Source: an uncultured Saprospiraceae bacterium (lineage in GTDB: Bacteria; Bacteroidota; Bacteroidia; Chitinophagales; Saprospiraceae). From it: 8,735 nt of DNA. How positions within the stretch are numbered: the first letter of the stretch is position 1; each line of letters starts with the position of its first letter. The stretch lies in contig CALHKJ010000429.1 in the NCBI GenBank assembly GCA_938033975.1, positions 1 through 8,735 on the forward strand, written 5' to 3'. This document shows positions 6,130-8,735 of this stretch, piece after piece. The position numbers were made by a program, and so were the translations under genes. The notes beneath the pieces are model-generated. The model saw only the letters and a program-made list of their open reading frames with translations, ran no database searches and was not told where the DNA came from.

Positions 6130-8735
6130 ATGAAATCCCTGCAGCAGATGATTTTGCTCCTACTTTGTGCGTTTTCGCACAATATTTGGGCATTTCAGAG
6201 CTGTGAGATTCCACTTATAATAGAGTTAGATAATGCCACTTCAAGTTCAATTGATCTTGAGTGGATTGATTTTAACGACAATTCCCTCAATTTTGATTTT
6301 GAAATTATAGCTGATGATCAGAATCAAACTGGCATAGCTAGCATTACTGGAATCACAGGCTCTACTTTTACATTAACAGGATTAGAACCAGCAACTCCAT
6401 ATGAATTGTACATAAGAGCTCAATGTCCTGATGGCGAAAGCGAATGGAATGGCCCCTTTAATTTCAAGACCAATCTAACAGCTACATCTAATTGTGATTT
6501 AAACTTCATTCTATCTGATGATCAGTGCCCAGCAACTGATGCTTTCTTTTTTGAAAATGAGCTGCCAGGTGTTTTAGGAGAAAACTTATTTATTGAATCT
6601 GTAGAGATTGCCATCGAGCATAATTGGCCACCAGATCTAAAGCTTCAATTGGTATCACCAGCTGGTGTTAAGGTAGATCTTATTTCTAACCTTGGTATCA
6701 ATAGTCAAAACTTAGGAGATCCTAGTATGCCATGTCAACAATCTTTGGTTTTTTCTGATCGAGCTTGTGAATACATAAGGGATGCCAGTTTTCCAATTAA
6801 TGGTCTGTACGAACCAGAAGTCCCTTTGGAAATATTTTATGATGGAAGTGAAGGCTTAGGCAATTGGAGTTTGGAAATCTGTGATCGCGCAGATGGTGAC
6901 ATAGGTGTTTTAAAACAATTTAATATTAATTTTAGTCAGGGTGCTTGCTACCCTCCCGGCGAAATCTCACTTGCCAAAATAGGAGGTAATTTTATTTCAT
7001 TAGAATGGAACAGTCCGTCTTGTGATGAACTAGAAGTAATCTATGGAATTGAACCATTTGATCCTGGCACTGCTTCTGTAGCTTATGTAGATTGCAATGA
7101 TCAATTCTTTCGTATTAACAACCTAGTAGAAGATACAGATTATGTATTTTTCATTAATACAATTTGCTCACAGCTTACGTTTGAAAATGAATGTCCAATA
7201 TATTTACATACAGAATGCGCCAATCCAAGTTTGGATTTGAACTTTGATAATCTAGAACTTTGTGAAGAATCTTGTGCAGAATTTTGTGATCTAGATAATG
7301 ATTTTTGGTTTAATGCAACAAATGATGATGTAGACTGGTTGGTCAATTCTGGGAGAACTCCAACTTCTTTTACTGGACCAGAAGGAGATTTAAAGGGAAA
7401 TGGCAATTATGTGTATGTAGATGCTGCATCTAGTACTTGTGGAGAATTTCTTTTTGCAAGTTTAGAATCGGAGTGCATAAATATCACAAGCAATGCGAGT
7501 GCCTGTGATCTTTCATTTTACTACTACATGTTTGGAGTTGATGTTGGAAAAATCGGACTTGATATTAGTCTCAACAATGGGCAAGATTGGACCAACCTGT
7601 GGAGTGTGGTAGGAGATCAAGGAAGACAATGGCGACAAACAGTCATTGACCTATCTGATTATGATGGACAGATTGGTATTTTTAGAATTTTTGCAGAAAC
7701 AATAGGAGGTAATTTTGGAGACATTGCAGTAGATGAGATTAAACTTTACTCAAGTTTGCTCACACAATCCTTGGATGTATTCTATGAAGATCTCGATGGT
7801 GATGGTTATGGAAACGCCGACAAACCATTTCAATTTTGCGCTATTACTACCCCAGTTGGATTTTCTGATAATAATGAAGACTGCAACGATGATAATCCTT
7901 TGATTAATCCATCAATAAACGAAAGTCCTTGCAACCTGATTGATGATAATTGCGATGGGCAAGTTGATGAACTCAATAGCAATCCACTTGACTATTTAGG
8001 TAGTGAAGTTATGGAAGCCTCATGCAGTGGCAACAAAGATGCAATCATAGAAGTGTCAGTAGCTGGAGGAATTCCACCCTATGAATACCTATGGAGTGAT
8101 GGTGAAACTTCTAATCCGAATATTAATGTCAACCCAGGCATTTTTCAATGTACGATTACAGACCAAGGAGGTTGCGTTTTAATAAGTGATTTCATTGTGG
8201 TTGAGGCGGAAAAAGAATTGATTTTCAACGTCATCAACATAAAAAATAGTGAATGTGAGAATGGAAGTCCAGAGGGCGCTGTTGGTATTAGCATTGAAGG
8301 AGGCACAGAGCCCTATCAATTTGGATGGAGCAATGGTGCTACTGTACAAAACCCCATCTTACTTGAGTCCGGAGAATATGTAGTGAGTATCACAGATGCC
8401 AACAATTGTTCCTTTATTTCTGATCCAATTTTTGTGGATAATAATGTGGATATAAATTCTGAAGTTTTGATTAATAAATCGACTTCATGCTTCGACTCTT
8501 CTGATGGAGAGCTTTTTGTTTCAGCGACGGGAGGAGAAGCACCTTACACCTATGAATGGTCAAATAATCAGATAGGAAATCAAGTACAAGATTTAGAAAG
8601 CGGATTCTATAGTTATACTGTGACTGATGCTAATGATTGTGCATTTGTTGTCGATTCAATATTCATTGATTCTCCGGAACAGTTGGATATCAGAGTTGAT
8701 GCAATTGAATCAAATCTATGTAATACAGAAAACGA
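6130..8735 (+). CDS. Large secreted multidomain adhesin-like protein: Fn3, P-domain, Fn3, MAM-like, MopE-type, SprB repeats (3' end outside window)
   Basis: An uninterrupted frame of 868 codons runs from ATG 6130 to the right edge. The ATG lies 11 bases after the leuS stop, with no clear ribosome binding site. The N-terminus, MKSLQQMILLLLCAFSHNIWA, is a signal peptide with probable cleavage after Ala21. Next come an Fn3 domain (25-114: LTGLEPATPYELYIRAQC, then GPFNFKT) and a proprotein-convertase P-domain (about 150-269: DLKLQLVSPAG, then GNWSLEICDRADGDIGVL). A weaker Fn3 domain follows (about 273-363), then a MAM-like domain (about 371-541: FTGPEGDLKGNGNYVYVD, CDLSFYYYMFG, GDIAVDEI). A MopE-type metal-binding motif comes next (about 551-614: DLDGDGYG, then CNLIDDNCDGQVDE). 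At least three SprB repeats follow, with a fourth beginning. No catalytic domain is visible, so an adhesin or matrix protein is the best reading. A type IX sorting signal would be expected at the unseen C-terminus. Confidence 0.9.
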   Translation, partial: MKSLQQMILLLLCAFSHNIWAFQSCEIPLIIELDNATSSSIDLEWIDFNDNSLNFDFEIIADDQNQTGIASITGITGSTFTLTGLEPATPYELYIRAQCPDGESEWNGPFNFKTNLTATSNCDLNFILSDDQCPATDAFFFENELPGVLGENLFIESVEIAIEHNWPPDLKLQLVSPAGVKVDLISNLGINSQNLGDPSMPCQQSLVFSDRACEYIRDASFPINGLYEPEVPLEIFYDGSEGLGNWSLEICDRADGDIGVLKQFNINFSQGACYPPGEISLAKIGGNFISLEWNSPSCDELEVIYGIEPFDPGTASVAYVDCNDQFFRINNLVEDTDYVFFINTICSQLTFENECPIYLHTECANPSLDLNFDNLELCEESCAEFCDLDNDFWFNATNDDVDWLVNSGRTPTSFTGPEGDLKGNGNYVYVDAASSTCGEFLFASLESECINITSNASACDLSFYYYMFGVDVGKIGLDISLNNGQDWTNLWSVVGDQGRQWRQTVIDLSDYDGQIGIFRIFAETIGGNFGDIAVDEIKLYSSLLTQSLDVFYEDLDGDGYGNADKPFQFCAITTPVGFSDNNEDCNDDNPLINPSINESPCNLIDDNCDGQVDELNSNPLDYLGSEVMEASCSGNKDAIIEVSVAGGIPPYEYLWSDGETSNPNINVNPGIFQCTITDQGGCVLISDFIVVEAEKELIFNVINIKNSECENGSPEGAVGISIEGGTEPYQFGWSNGATVQNPILLESGEYVVSITDANNCSFISDPIFVDNNVDINSEVLINKSTSCFDSSDGELFVSATGGEAPYTYEWSNNQIGNQVQDLESGFYSYTVTDANDCAFVVDSIFIDSPEQLDIRVDAIESNLCNTEN
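8023..8735 (+). repeat. Tandem SprB-type repeats within the adhesin gene (three full, a fourth cut)
   Basis: Tandem protein repeats of 77-78 residues (231-234 bases) begin at Cys632, Cys709, Cys787 and Cys864 of the adhesin. Each full unit has a first Cys, a GG-x2-PY-aromatic-x-W-S core (Trp655, Trp733, Trp810), a G-x-(F/Y) strand and a T/SITD-x3-C end (Cys682, Cys760, Cys837). The two cysteines are 50-51 residues apart in every copy. The DNA copies are quite diverged, so the array is old rather than recently amplified. The pattern matches the SprB repeat of gliding-motility adhesins. Confidence 0.85.

Noticed and set aside
7140..7406. Minus-strand ORF of 88 codons inside the adhesin
   Set aside because: It is antisense to a well-supported multidomain frame and its translation shows no recognisable domain.
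8023..8735. Repeats in the right part as a CRISPR array or DNA-level satellite
   Set aside because: The periodicity is at protein level with diverged DNA and a continuous reading frame. There are no identical short repeats with spacers.

Overview
The window looks like an ordinary chromosomal stretch of a member of the Bacteroidota. It is AT-rich and lacks clear Shine-Dalgarno sites. It carries a leucyl-tRNA synthetase with the insertions typical of that phylum, and a secreted multidomain protein built from Fn3, P-domain, MAM-like, MopE-type and SprB modules. This mixture is common in gliding or type IX-secreting Bacteroidota such as Saprospiria and Cytophagales. The exact lineage cannot be fixed from the sequence.

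Layout, left to right. (1) The C-terminal part of a YheT-type alpha/beta hydrolase runs in from the left edge and ends at 497. (2) Seven bases later, on the opposite strand, lies a small four-helix membrane protein (505-993). It matches only the last third of cytochrome oxidase subunit I and has lost the heme a3 histidine. (3) A 112-base divergent intergenic region follows. (4) A soluble GAF-domain histidine kinase occupies 1106-2494. (5) A small lipoprotein with YD-like repeats (2565-3254) shares an ATGA stop/start overlap with (6) leuS (3251-6118). (7) Eleven bases after leuS, a very long secreted adhesin-like gene starts at 6130 and is still open at the right edge after 868 codons.

The five genes from the kinase rightward are all on the plus strand. 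The last three are so tightly packed (4-base overlap, then 11-base gap) that co-transcription is likely. They do not form an obvious pathway: a surface lipoprotein, a housekeeping synthetase and a surface adhesin appear to share transcription rather than function. I see no tRNA, rRNA, CRISPR array, insertion sequence, phage gene or defence system. The two most interesting items are the truncated, probably non-catalytic oxidase paralogue and the domain mosaic of the adhesin with its regular 77-residue repeat.
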